Positions 46,986-58,571 of a stretch of DNA of 64,000 nucleotides are shown here, in pieces. The position numbers and the translations under genes are program-made. Source of the DNA: Rhodocollybia butyracea. Taxonomy: Eukaryota; Basidiomycota; Agaricomycetes; Agaricales; Omphalotaceae. Location of the stretch: NCBI GenBank assembly GCA_015501585.1, contig JADNRY010000190.1:60508-124507 (forward strand), in the 5' to 3' direction. The notes beneath the pieces were generated by a model. That model saw only the letters and a program-made list of their open reading frames with translations. It was not told the origin of the DNA and searched no databases. Positions within the stretch are counted from its first letter, which is position 1; each line of letters begins with the position of its first letter.

Positions 46986-48419
46986 ACCGGTTACCGTTCC
47001 GGCGAATCGATTATAATCTGGTGAAACCGCAACAATCCTGGTGCAACGATTTCAGACGATTCTATAGCAATATATACCATAATATGGATAGCCCCCTTTT
47101 CGATAATCGGGCTGCAATCGGGTAAAATAATCCTTTCGTGTTTTAATGTATAAAAATAATTATGCCTACTTGAAATTCGCCAAAATGAATCTGATGAGTT
47201 AAGGCAGGTTGTGAGCATTCCAGCTCTGTTTGTCGTTCTATACACTTGAACAATGACATGAAAATTTAATAAAATATGTATATTTGCTAACTAACAAGCA
47301 GTACAGATGATACATAGATTACGTTGAGCCTGCACACCCGCAACGTTGCACCTCACTGCCTGCTTTCCAAATCATACCACCTCCCCCTCGAATGTCTTGA
47401 ATACAACAAAGCGGGCCCTAGACGTCGAAACGTGATTGTGAGTACTTGACAAAGAGCACTTGACGAAGGTTGGGCATTGCACTTGAGGCCTTGAAGAACT
47501 GGAGACACACGTTTGAAGGCTTTGAAGTTAAGGGAGTAAAGGCCCGTGAGCTTGAAGGGAGGTGGAAAAGAGAACTTGAGGGAGATGGAGAGATACTTGA
47601 GGCTTGAAAGTTGAGAGTATACATCAGATACGAAGATGGGGCCCAGACAAGGGAAGGAAGAAAGGATGGAATCGTCCCGTTTCAACAAGTTGAACCAATT
47701 TATAATCCTCGCGACCCTGTGACTGTGCCATGCACGCCGCACGGCCTTTGAAACCCTTCGCTATCCCGGGTAAGGCTTACGCGTCGTACATACCCTGGTT
47801 TGCTTGGCGCCCAGTGCAAATACCTTGTCAGTGGTCCAAAACCTTCGAGCTTGCTGTCGAACGACTTGGAGTCCAGTCGCGAGACTGTCAGACATCATGT
47901 TGCGTCGAATCTCAATGCACGCGATGTACAGTTGCTTTGAACTTTGAAGTACATACCATGATCTTAATACTGTCCTATTTGTTGTGCTAGTACTTAAGAG
48001 TACTGCTTAGTAGGGAGCTCGTAAGTGCATGCAAGTTAAACAGATCAGTATTGGGATTAGGATATTCGATAGTTGTCTGATCATCCTAGATAATTACCTA
48101 CAGTTAAAACTTTGAGAAAATGATCATTGCGGGTTCAGAACTGATTGCAGGTTGACCATAATTATTCTTGTGGGTCATATTGAGATGCGAGTAAAGAGAA
48201 TTATCAACCGTAGATTTTATTCATGAAAAATCTCGTGTAATGATTTGATGTGGATGAAATCTGGTAAAATCATTCCCAAGAGCTCATTTACAAATGTAAT
48301 TTCAACCAATAATTTTTCTTAGGTTGTAAACGGTTATTATGCTGTGCAAGCACAGGTAATTATCTCTTGATCTTGCGATTCGTGAAATCTCAAATGACGT
48401 TTCCCCTGATTTAGTGATG
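46986..48419. other. AT-rich spacer between L1 and the MITE-like element
   Basis: No secure gene. A minus-strand frame at 47353-47742 has leucine-rich, LRR-like wording (LSSLKYLSISLKFSFPPPFK) that recalls the C-terminal part of an F-box protein, but it lacks an F-box and the frame is not continuous with anything. The remainder is AT-rich without features. Confidence 0.4.
47353..47742 (-). pseudogene. possible remnant of an F-box/LRR-type gene
   Basis: A 129-codon frame with short leucine-rich strands (SSLKYLSISLKFS, LTGLYSLNFKAF). No start-proximal domain, no introns that extend it, and a second reading frame is also open over part of it. Could equally be chance. Confidence 0.25.
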
Positions 48420-49268
48420 GTAGACACAAGCTTAGTAGTAGCCTCCGTTAACATAGGTAGAATCACTTCTAGTCGGGGATATCGCTACCCCGACTCTGCT
48501 GGCGTGAGATAGGAAGGAGGAGATGAATCGGAGGAAAAGATAAAGGACAGATGAAAAGATGAGGAACATAGGACGTTGAGGCCCGAGTCGTAAGTCAAAA
48601 GAGAAGGCAGTTGCACTTAAGCTTAAGAGGTTAGTCAGGAGGTGTTTGAACTGAAGATGGCTCTAGTGACTGACTTGTGTTTTGATAGTACTCATTCGAG
48701 GGGCAGTCGCTGGCCGCCTACCATGCAGAATACTATACCTTTAGCAGGGCGAAGGGCACATAACTCTCAAGTTTTCCTCTTTTCCTATTTCCTCTCTCTT
48801 CCTTTCTTCATCTAAAATCTTCCCTATATCTCATCATCTCGTTCCACCACATTTTTTACCCTTTGGTTCCTCGACTTTCATGTAACGCGAGCGCTTTCAA
48901 CTGATCTCAAGATTCCTGTACAGCCCAGGCGGCGCCAAACTACTTTTTAAGGAATGGTTGCGCCATTGAGGAGATGCGTTGCACACTACGTACTAGGTCC
49001 CTTCTCCAAAATCTGTAGAAGGATGCGAAACAAAGGAACCTACTGATTTTCAATAAGCACAAAGAAAAATTTGTAGGCCTCCCTGGAGGGCGCTGTCTTT
49101 AAATCAGGAGTCGGGCCTTACTAACTAGTAACTTCCTATGTTCCTCATCTTGTCCTCTGATTCGTCTCCTCCTTCCCATCTCACATTGACAGAGTCGGGT
49201 TAGCGATAACCCCGACTGCCAGTGCTTCTACCTATGTTAACGGAAGCTGCTACTAAGCTTGTGTCTAC
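48420..49268. mobile_element. MITE-like non-autonomous DNA transposon with long terminal inverted repeats
   Basis: The left end (48420-48533) and right end (49153-49268) are inverted copies of each other. Both start GTAGACACAAGCTTAGTAG and continue through CCGTTAACATAGGTAGAA, AGTCGGGG, CCCCGACT or close variants, and GGAAGGAGGAGA. Similarity weakens but continues inward to about 48600 and 49085. No transposase frame. Related sequence, without the full structure, occurs at about 54230-54330 and 54650-54840, and again at 57785-57870 and 58195-58380. The L1 upstream region appears to hold the matching empty site. Confidence 0.75.
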
Positions 49269-49660
49269 TCAGAAGGAGTGCGGAGCTAGATTTGCACCGA
49301 CACTAACTCAGAAATGTTCAAAAAAATTCCTCGTAGTACATAGACAGCCTGAATGATGATGATCTGAGGAAGATGCTTGCTTAAATTTGCTGCTGTTTAT
49401 GATTCTAACTGTCGTACCATCATGAGGAATTCAGGGGAATCCAGGGCCACGGGTGGGTATACTATACTTGTTGACCTTCCGAGAGGCTAGGGTGTTCACG
49501 ATTGCGCAACGAGTCAATTCTTTTAGTGGGAGTGCTCCCCTCGGTTCGAGAAATCACCGCTACAGTCACCTATTCTTCGATTTTCTAAAGACAAAATCCA
49601 TTAATTTGAGGAACGATAAGGTTGTTCAGTCTCAGTGCAGCATATATGGGGTTGGAACCG

Positions 49661-49669
49661 TATATAAAG
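49661..49669 (+). promoter_or_regulatory. TATA box of L2
   Basis: TATATAAAG about 50 bases before the ATG at 49718, in the same place as in L1. Confidence 0.65.
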
Positions 49670-49717
49670 TGGGCCGTTTCAACCTTGACTTCATTCGCTT
49701 CCCCAAGTCGATAAATC

Positions 49718-50428
49718 ATGTTATTCGTCCAAAAACTCTTTCTGGTGTGTCCTGGTGTCAATCTACACTCCGAGTCATCGTACTAATGTCAACATCCTAT
49801 CTTCTTCATAGGCTCTCCCACTTTTTGCAACGGCTCTAGCCAGCGAACTTAGCGCTGATGGCACCGACAGCGTCGTCCCCGTTTCTGGCTCTAACATGGC
49901 TGCCGCCCTAGTAACCACTGGTGATACGCGGATATATTACCAAGACTCGAATAATGGCACCGTTGTCCAAATCGCAGTGTCGAATGCATTTACTGTCGGA
50001 CACCTTGAAAACATGGTCGTCGTGATTCCTTCAGACGAGGTTAGGTACAACACTCCTATTGCTGTCGCAGCCCCTGGCACCCAAGATTCCTTCACAGTGG
50101 TTTGTTAACTTTGTTACATAGCCAAACTTGTGCTTACTATCGTGTTTCTTAGCTTCACATATTCTTCTTCTCACCGGACAACGTCCTGAGCGAGTACCAC
50201 TGGGACCCAACTGCTAAGGCACTCGTGGGGGGTCCCGCTTGTACCACTTGTGTCACGAATGAAGGATTTGTTGGTGTCGCAGGGAGTCAAATGTTGTATG
50301 CCATGGTGAACACTGCCACCTCCTCTGGGGGGTTGAGGGTCGGATTTGTTAGTGCAAGTTCACCGGGGACAATTAGCGAGGCGGTAAAGACTGGCAATAG
50401 TTGGAGCCTTGCGTCGTTGACTACTTGA
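49718..50428 (+). CDS. L2: small secreted protein, fucose-specific-lectin-like (tentative)
   Basis: Exons 49718-49744, 49812-50099 and 50153-50428 give 196 aa. Signal peptide MLFVQKLFLALPLFATALAS, then TTGDTRIYYQDSNNG, EVRYNTPIAVAAPG, IFFFSPDNVLSEYHW, CTTC, GFVGVAGSQMLYAMVN and LRVGFVSASSPGTISE. Three beta-blade-like units with an Arg-aromatic pair and a trailing Glu fit a short relative of the fungal fucose-binding propeller. It is the only plus-strand member of the array and has complete splice sites. Intron 1 (67 nt) is longer than local introns, as in its paralogues. Confidence 0.78.
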
Positions 50429-52258
50429 GCTTGTTTGCAACGGTCTGATACATTTACCTCGGTTATTTTGTATTTGGGTATCTTCTGGTGTAGTATTGTA
50501 TTCGCGCGCAGCTTGAGCGGCTTTTTTATTGTGTGTGCTAATCAGGAGAAATAGCGGCCGTGAGACACCTTGACTACAACAAACTCCAATCAGGACTACG
50601 CACAAGTCTACAAGTAAGGATACTTGTACTTACAAGTCAAGGATGGTCTTGAACCTTAACGTTACTGTCTCTTCCGCGTCTTTTTCCTCTGTGTGCCTTC
50701 ACGGCAATGGAGCTGCTCAAAGTCAGAATACGAGTAGTATGAGATCAATGGGATACAGGAACGGAACCTACCTAAACATAGGATCACCATGAACAAATAG
50801 CTCAAGGGATCTGTAAGACATTATGTCGTCGAACTAAGACGGCTATACTAGATATGCAACATGGACAGCGATTTCCAGAAAATCCGAGCTCAGACTCAAA
50901 AGTCGTTAGCAAAGACAATTGTTAGTCTCTTTCACGTATTCTCCGGTCGCGAATCTTGATGAAGTTTGTTGGGGTTGGCAATAACACCGGTGTTGTCCGG
51001 TAAAGAAAACACCGTCCCAACGTCTCTAGGTTTTTCGCTGACGGAGATTATACTGAAAGACCCCAAAACCCCCAAACACGCCCAGTCCTTTGCCGAATAC
51101 AGCCAAAAACATCATGATCATGGAAGAGCCTTCAATGGACTCCAAGTGTTCCAGAAAAGGAAAGATCTGGCCGTGGGGTGTGAATTTTCCCTAGCCCTCC
51201 GGCAAAACCCCACTTGGGAAACAGCAACTAGTTTACCAGCCATCTCTTCACCGGTCTGTAAATCGACTCTTGCAACTTCTCAGATTTAAAGACAGCGCCC
51301 TCAAGCTTCAAGGGAGGCCTACAAACATTTATCTGTGCTTAAAATCAGTACGAGGTTCCTTTGTTTTGCAGAGTCCTTCTACAGATTAACCCAAAAGTCC
51401 TTGAAGCTTTGAAGCCTCAGCTCAGAAAAACACTTTCCGGTCCCATTTCTCATCCTTGCATTTTTACAAAGTATTCCAGAATTCAACGAAGGATCCTAAC
51501 CCAATCGCTTCTCAGACGGAGCTTCCGCCTCTATCTCAAATGGCATCCTCGTTGAAGCTCCCTTTCACCTTCTGACAAGAAAACCTCCAAGTGCCAATAC
51601 CGGTTACAATACCGGTTACAAACACCTGCCGGCGCCACGCCTGTGAGTCATAAACTACCTCACTATGTTTTGTAAGATCTTGGCTGTAAACCGAAGGTCG
51701 GAATCACTGAGATCACAACGCGAACCAGTTGTGAGGACCACACTATATTTGACGAGCGGGAAGAGGCGTACGAGAGTACAAGATAGCGGTAAAGAACAAT
51801 TTGCACAGGGTGTTTTTTTTGTAGATGATCACTGAGATAGCGACGAGATGAAACGCGTGACTCCAGAGGACTAACATCCGACGGGGAGCTACAATTTTCC
51901 TTTTCTGGACATACCTAGGCCTGGCCATTTGCTTCACTGTCCAATGGAGCGTGGTGCGCTGGATTTTCCTTTTTTGGAAATATCTTATTGTCTTCAGATC
52001 TTCCTTTTTTGGGAATACCTGGCCATCGTGATCATTTTCATTATTTGTGAGCTAGTGCTTCAAGCACATGATCAACGAGATCCTGGCGAGATGAAACCCG
52101 CTGCAAATACGCTCTAAACAAGAGAGTCGTTTACATTGGCTTCACATATGGGTTCACGGGTTGGCTTTCTTCCCTTTTTTGGAACATTCAACCGAGTGAT
52201 TGCGTCGCTATAACGTCGAAACGCCTTCAGGCTCTTCCATGATGATCTTGGCTGTATT
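50429..52258. repeat. patchwork of duplicated fragments, no intact gene
   Basis: Contains an inverted RPL23 piece (about 50950-51110), a segment at 51275-51400 that is the reverse complement of 49000-49100 within the MITE-like element (GCGCCCTCAAGCTTCAAGGG to CTTCTACAGATT), and repeated TCCTTTTTTGGAAATA-type motifs near 51896-52020. Short frames here show no protein family. Confidence 0.6.
50950..51110 (-). pseudogene. inverted fragment of RPL23 (intron 2, exon 3, start of exon 4)
   Basis: On the minus strand the order CTGTATTCGGCAAAGGACTG (intron 2), CGAAAAACCTAGAGACGTTG (exon 3) and GGACAACACCGGTGTTATTG (exon 4) follows RPL23, but the end of exon 3 and intron 3 are deleted. Not expressible as a protein. 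Confidence 0.75.
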
Positions 52259-52640
52259 CGGGGGAGGTCTGGGCGTGTTTTAGTATTCTTTACTGATTCT
52301 ATTATCTATCCGATAGCTATGCCAACTATCAATATATCAATCTCAGTCTCAGCGAAAAAACCTAGAGACGTCGGGATGGTGTTTTTCCTATACTTTGGGG
52401 TATGTTTCCTTTTGCGAATTGACCTATTGCAAACCTTGTTATTCGATATCTTTACTGGACAACGCCGGTGTTATTGTCAACCCCAAGGGGAATATGAAGG
52501 GATCAGCAATAACATGTAAGAGGGCATGTGGCGAAGGAATGCGTGCGTTTTTTCCGAGTTGCTATGAATTGATTTCTATCCTCACTGTTTCATATAGGCT
52601 GACTTATGGCCCCGTATCGCGTCAAATGCTGGCACTGATT
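52259..52640 (+). pseudogene. partial RPL23 copy (intron 2 to exon 5)
   Basis: Follows RPL23 from intron 2 through the stop region, with introns 3 and 4 retained, so it arose by DNA duplication and not by reverse transcription. The exon 3 part is changed (MPTINISISVSAKKPRDVGM) and exon 4 reads [18 protein letters not shown] before diverging at an ACATGTAAGAGGG insertion. Exons 1 and 2 are missing. The copy continues without a break into L3, mirroring RPL23 followed by L1. Confidence 0.88.
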
Positions 52641-53295
52641 TGCTCTTAATATTCACATCTGCATGTTCCCCAATACAACAATGACTATGAAACATGTACT
52701 CTATATGAACGTACGCGCGGAAAAGGTCGCCGTGGACATAGAATGAGCACCAACATGCAACAGCTTGCTCTATTCGAAGCCACAAACTGATTCAAGAGCG
52801 ATTTCGCGAAGAATACGTGAACGAGATTCCGACAATGGTCTTTGCTAACGACTTTTGAGCTTGAGCACGGATTCTCTGGGAATTGTGGACCATATCGTGT
52901 ATAGCTACATGCCTTCTTAGCTTATTCGACAGCTCAATGTCTTGAGCCATTTTGGTCATGATAAAACTGTGGTTAGGTAGGTCCATCGATCTCGTATCAT
53001 TCATACTCTGACTTTCAGCAGCTCCATTGCCGAGGACAGATACAGGGAAAAGATACGGAAAATCAATGTTAACGGTCAAGTCAAGAGCTAACGGAGCCAA
53101 GACAATTCTTGACCTGTCACTGACTTGTAGACTTAAGATTAATCCTGTCTCACGGCCACTATTTCTCCTGATTGGTACATACACAATAAACGAGGAACGC
53201 AAGCCGCTCAGGCTGCACGCGAATACAATACTACACCAGAACATATCCAAATAGAGCGTAACCAAGGTAAATGTATCAGACAGTTGTAAACAAGC

Positions 53296-54004
53296 TCAAG
53301 TAGTCAACGACGCAAGGCTCCAACTACCGCCAGTCTTTACCGCCTCGCTGATTGTCCCTGGTGAACCTGCACTAACAAATCCGACCCTCAAGACCGCAGG
53401 GGTGGTAGCAGTATTCACCATGGCATACAGCATTTGACTCCCTGCGACACCAACGAATCCCTCATTCGTGACACAAGTGGTGCAAGTAGGACCTCCCTCG
53501 AATGCATTAGCAGTCGGTTCCCAGTGGTACTCGCTCAGGACATTGTCCGGTGAGAAGAAGAATATGTGAAGCTAAGAAAACATGAAAGTAAGCACAAGTT
53601 TAACTATGTAACAAAGTTGACAAACCACTAAGAAGGAATCTTGGGCGGGGGCTGCAACAGCAATAGGAGTGTTGAACCTAACCTCGTCTGCAGGAACTAT
53701 GACGCCCACGCTTTCAAAGTGTCCGATGGTAAATGCATTCGACACAGCGATTTGGTTGATGGTGTCATTATTCGAGCCTTGGTAATATATACGCGTGTCC
53801 CCAGTGGTCACTTGGGCCGCAGCCATGTTATTTCCAGAAATGGGGACGACACTGTTAGTGCCATCAGCGCTAAGGTCGCTGGCTAGCACCATTGCGACGA
53901 ATGGGAGAGACTACGAAGAAGATAGGATGTTGATATAAGTACAATAACTCGGAATATAGATTGGCACCAGGACGCACCAGAAGGAGGCTTTGAACGAATA
54001 ACAT
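53296..54004 (-). CDS. L3: small secreted protein, fucose-specific-lectin-like (tentative)
   Basis: Exons on the minus strand 53978-54004, 53626-53910 and 53296-53571 give 195 aa. Signal peptide MLFVQSLLLSLPFVAMVLAS, then GDTRIYYQGSNNDT, EVRFNTPIAVAAPA, IFFFSPDNVLSEYHW, CTTC and LRVGFVSAGSPGTISEA. All splice sites are intact, as is the stop. Closest to L5 (tandem duplicate) and, with its RPL23 fragment, descended from the L1 locus. Confidence 0.76.
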
Positions 54005-54229
54005 GATTTATCGACTTGGGGAGGCGAATGAAGTCAAGGTCGAAACAATCCAGTTTATATACAATTCCAGTCCCATATATGCTGCACTGAGACTGAACAA
54101 CCTTCTCATTTTTTGTAATAGTATGACAATTTGAATCATGAACAGCAGCAAATTGCGAAAAATTCCAGTGAAAACAAGTGGCATCTGCAAGCTATTTCCC
54201 TCAGATCATCATAATTCAGGTTGTCATTC

Positions 54230-54840
54230 CTTCAGAGTAGACAGAGGACTAGTAGTGACCTCTCTTAACATAGTTAGAGGCACTGATAGTCGGGGTTATT
54301 GCTACCCGACAACAGCTTTCACAGGAAGGAATGTTCGATTTCTAAAATTTGAATATTCAATCCACGATCTATCTAAACAAGAAGAATTCATCAAACACTC
54401 CTTACAATAAATAACAGCTATAGAGCGCCGCTGGCACCCCATCTTGTATTCATCCTGAAGCGCCCCTCATATTTCATGAAGCAGGATATCGATAGCATCT
54501 CCATCCAAAAGGTCCTGGTTCCTGGGCGGTCCCCTCCCCATGACCCATCTCATGTCAATCTCACACCATTCTCCACCATTCCTTCGTTCAAGCCTCAATT
54601 TGATGAATTTGAGCGCCGCATTCACTACCTTTTCCAATCTGCCGACATGAGACGGGGAGGAGATGATTCGGAGGAAAAGATAAAGATGAAGAAGCTAGGA
54701 AAAGGCCCGAGGAGTGGTAAGTCTAGAGAGAATGCAGTTGCCCATAAGAGGTTAGTCTTAGTCAAGAGGTGTTTGGACTGAAGATGGCTCCGGTGCCATA
54801 CTCAACAGTCTCTGGCAACCTACCATGCAGAATATGCCTT
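54230..54840. repeat. MITE-related sequence between L3 and L4
   Basis: Carries pieces related to the element at 48420-49268: ACTAGTAGTGACCTCTCTTA and AGTCGGGGTTATTGCTACCC at the left, AGACGGGGAGGAGATGATTC and GAGGTGTTTGGACTGAAGAT further right. No inverted terminal pair, so a degraded or partial copy. Its duplicate lies at about 57785-58380. Confidence 0.55.
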
Positions 54841-54964
54841 AGATGAATACATTTATTATCATCTTAGCAAGAAAGCTGTCGAGATCCAAGTCATTTAGGA
54901 ACAATCTCTGTAAGTACATGTTCGCAAGTATACCTAAATAAGTATCGCATATAACCATCAAATT

Positions 54965-55748
54965 TCAAACCTGAAGCCTGAGCATATACAACGTTACCAA
55001 AGTAAATGTGCTTATTGGACGGTTGCAAAATAAGTAAGCTCGAATAGTCAGCGGCGCAACGCTCCATCCATTTCCAGTGTTTACCGTCTCGCTGATTGTC
55101 ACCGGTGAGCTTGCACTGACACATCCGACTCTCAAAGTTGGGGGGGAGGTGGCATTGTTAGCCATGGTATAAAGCATATCACTCCCTGTGGCGCCAACAA
55201 ATCCCCCGTTTGTGATGCAAGTGACCCAACTGGTACCTCCCTGGACTAGTCCAATGGTCTCGTTCCAGTGGTATTCGCTGAAGATATTGTCTGGCGAGAA
55301 AAATAATACATGCAGATAAAAGAAAAAAAAGGACAAAAGCCGAGATATGATATTAAATACAAATCTGAGTACCATCAAAATTTGAGCTCGACCAGCCTGT
55401 ACAAATTCAAGTCCAGTAGAACCCGCAATCAACGAAACAGCGACAGGGGTAGGCTTCCTAACCTCATCTTGAGGCACCAGGAGTGAAACACCTTGAGAAT
55501 GTCTGGTGGTAGACCCATTCGACACGACAACTCCATTAATGGCGCCAGTCGTCGAGTCTTGGTAATAGAGACGTGTGTTGCCATCGGCAAGTTGCACAGC
55601 GCCCATGCTAGTGCACAAAATGGGGACGGTGCTGAGGTCGCTGACTAGCGCCATTGCAAATAGTGGAAGAGCCTACAAAGATTACAGAATATAGACATAA
55701 GTGCGACAAGCATTATGACACCAGCAGAAGCTTCGAGACGGAGACCAT
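54965..55748 (-). CDS. L4: lectin-like paralogue whose second intron has become coding and whose stop is lost
   Basis: Exons on the minus strand 55722-55748 and 54965-55672 give 244 aa. Signal peptide and first blades resemble L6: MVSVSKLLL, then GNTRLYYQDSTTGA and EVRKPTPVAVSL. Where L6 has intron 2, L4 has CAG|GCTGG at the donor side (GT to GC) and TTTTAT at the acceptor side (AG to AT). The 81-base interval is a multiple of three with no stop and reads AGRAQILMVLRFVFNII. The reading continues into LHVLFFSPDNIFSEYHW. The family's TGA after LT is CGA here, adding about 26 residues to LLRLQV. It may make an altered secreted protein or be in decay. Confidence 0.6.
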
Positions 55749-56833
55749 GCCAGATCAATTTGGAGAGTGATTAAAAAGCAACTTATCCAATGCACCTATA
55801 TACTTCCAACTTTATTTTTATAATCAGACATAATCCAAACCTGATCTACGCCTCGTGAGATTATATAATAGTGGAAGTAGCCCATTGGCCAGCGATGAAT
55901 CAGGTTCTGAGATGATAAACAAGGAGTGAGGTACACCGGGCGATGATTACTTTTCAAACTTCAACAGCTTGAATTTTGATGATCTGAGTACAGCAACAAT
56001 TTCTAAAACGTCAGCGAACAATAAACCTCTGCAATCAGAACTGCCTCTGATCATTAGCTTGCACTCGGTTGTCAGGTCAAAGCGTCTGTTATCTTCCACG
56101 TGACCTGATTCGTTGATACTTCCCCAATATGACATGACCACTTTAAGTGCTTCTAGCTGAACCCACAACCGCGAGTGGCATGTGAGTAGACCCCAAATGA
56201 CTCGAGAGTTACGGGTCCATAATATAATCGAAACTGTAGCTTACAACAAAAGAAATAATAAGGGAAGTCTAACTCTTGACAGCTTTAGTGTATACAGTGG
56301 CAGTCCTGGAAACGCTTACCCGAGGTAGAATCATAATTTTCTTGTAATTATCGTCAAGTGAAGGAAAGATAGTAAGCCATAGTAAACCAGATCGAGTCCG
56401 ACCCGACACTTACGCTCAAAACTCAACAGATGGAGCTTAGTCAAGGTAAGAATAGTAATGTTGGCCACTGCTAACACAAGGAAGGAAATGGTCCCGCCTG
56501 GGATCGATCCAAAGACCTTTGATGCGCGCCTACTATGTATAGAGCTTAGCGCTACTGAGGCTGCACACGAATGAGCGGCTCCATTGCCTAAGGCAGAGGT
56601 TCAAGTCGAGAGCTATGACCTGTAAGTATAGGAGTCACTGACTTGTAAACTTGTGATTAGTCCTGAGTTTGTTGAAGTAGGTTTCCAGCGTGTCTCACGG
56701 CCACTATTTCTCCTAATTATTACACACAATAAAAAAAGGAACACAAGCCGCTCAGGACGCGAATACAATACTACGCTAAAGCATATCTAGATACAATGTG
56801 ACCAAGGTAAATGTATCATACCGTTGCAAACAC
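55749..56833. repeat. spacer between L4 and L5
   Basis: No gene. It contains the L4 promoter (TATA-like CTATATAC on the plus strand near 55796), sequence shared with 59845-60300, a tRNA-like 3' half at 56491-56530, and the common downstream spacer from about 56570. Confidence 0.55.
56491..56530 (-). other. tRNA-like 3' half (B-box)
   Basis: On the minus strand GCGCGCATCAAAGGTC is followed by GGATCGATCCC, close to the tRNA T-arm/B-box consensus, and then a stretch ending GGGACCA. No matching 5' acceptor or D-arm is visible. The same block occurs at 60779-60819. A tRNA relic or a tRNA-derived SINE head fits. Confidence 0.4.
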
Positions 56834-57542
56834 TCAGGTAGTCAACGACGCAAGACTCCAACTACCGCCAGTCTTTACCGCCTCGCTGATTGTCCCCGGT
56901 GAACCTGCACTAATAAATCCGACCCTCAAAACCGCAGGGGTGGTAGCAGTATTCACCATGGCATACAACATTTGACTTCCTGCGACACCAACGAATCCTT
57001 CATTCGTGACACAAGTGTCACAGGTGGGACCCCCCTGGAATGCGTTAGCAGTCTGGTTCCAGTGGTACTCGCTCAGGACATTGTCCGGTGAGAAGAAGAA
57101 TATGTGAAGCTAAGAAAACACGAAAGTAAGCACAAGTCTGACTATGCAAGGTCCAAAGTTAACAAACCACTAAGAAGGCATCTTGGGTGGGGGATGCGAC
57201 AGCAATAGGAGTGTTGTACCTAACCTCGTCTGAAGGAATCACGGCACCCATGCTTCGAAATTGCCCGATGGTAAATGCATTCGACACAGCGATTTGGACG
57301 ATGTTCTCATCACTCGTGTCTTGGTAATATATACGTGTGTCCCCAGTGGTCACTTGGGCCGCAGCCATGTTATAACCAGAGACGGGGACGACGCTGCCAG
57401 TGCCATCAGCGGTAAGGTTGCTGGCTAGCGCCGTTGCGAGAAATGGGAGAGCCTATGAAGAAGATAGAACGTTGAAATAGGTACAATAACTCTATATATT
57501 GGTACCAGGACACACCAGAATGAGGTTTTGGATGGACAACAT
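56834..57542 (-). CDS. L5: small secreted protein, fucose-specific-lectin-like (tentative)
   Basis: Exons on the minus strand 57516-57542, 57168-57452 and 56834-57109 give 195 aa. Signal peptide starts MLSIQNLIL and ends ALAS. Then GDTRIYYQDTSDENIV, EVRYNTPIAVASPT, IFFFSPDNVLSEYHW, CDTC in place of CTTC, and LRVGFISAGSPGTISEA. Splice sites and stop are intact. Nearly identical in layout to L3, its tandem duplicate. Confidence 0.76.
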
Positions 57543-58571
57543 GATTTATCGACTTGGGGAAGCGAATGAAGTCAAGGTTAAAACGATCCACTTTATATAC
57601 CATCCCAACTCCATGTATGCTGCACTAAGACTGAACAACCTCCCCGCTTCTTGTAATGGTAGTCACTATGACTGTGCTTGAATCATGAACAACAGCAAAT
57701 TGTGAAAAATTCCAGTGAAAAATAAATGGCATCAGCAAGCCATCTCCTTCAGATCATCATAATTCTGGTTGTCATTCCTTCTGAGTAGGTAGAGGATTAG
57801 TAGTGACCTCTCTTAACATAGTTAGAACCATTGGTAGCCGGGTTTATCGCTATCCGACAACAGCATCCACGGCAGAAGGAATATTCGATTTCTAAAAGTT
57901 GAATATTCAACCCACGATCCATCTTAACAAGAAGAATTAATCAAACACTCCTTACGATAGATAACAGCTATAGAGCGCCGTTGGTGTCCATCTTGTATTC
58001 ATCCTGAAGCGCCCCCGTATTTCATGAAGCCTGTTGATAGCATCTCCATCTAAGAGTTCAGTGGTTCCTGGGCGGTCCCCTCCCCATGACCCATCTTATA
58101 TCAATCCTCACACCATTTCTGCACCATTCCTTCGTTCAAGCCTCAAAAATTGATGAATTTGAGCGCCGCATTCACTAGTCTTTTCCAACAGTGAGATAGA
58201 AGGGGACGATTCGGAGGGAAGATAAAGAACAGATGAAAAGATGAGGAAGATAGGAAGATAAGGCCCGAGTCGTGAGTCAAGAGGTGTTTGGACTGAAGAT
58301 AGCTCCAGTGACTGACTTGTGGAATCATAGTACTCATCCGAGAAATAGTTGCTGGCCACCTACCATGTAGAATATGCCTTAGATGAATTCATTTATTGTC
58401 ATCTTAGCAAGAAAGCTGTCGAGATTCAAGGATAGTCTCTTTAAGAATATGTTCGCAAGTATACCTAAATAAGTATCGCATATAGCCATCAAACCTGAAG
58501 CATAGACAAAATATAATACAAGTGCGGCATAACAAAAGTAACTGTTCTTATTGGACGGTTGCAAAATAAGC

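Larger units (their letters stand above)
49269..50428. repeat. inverted duplication, arm 2 (upstream and L2 gene)
   Basis: Inverted counterpart of 45815-46985. It begins exactly where the right end of the MITE-like element stops, so the element sits at the edge of the duplicated segment. Confidence 0.8.
53150..56580. repeat. tandem duplication, unit A (L3 + L4 and spacers)
   Basis: Matches 56695-60860 along its length. L3 and L5 start codons are 3538 bases apart, and L4 and L6 start codons are 3536 bases apart, so the copies stay in register through the genes. Unit boundaries are approximate. Confidence 0.85.
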
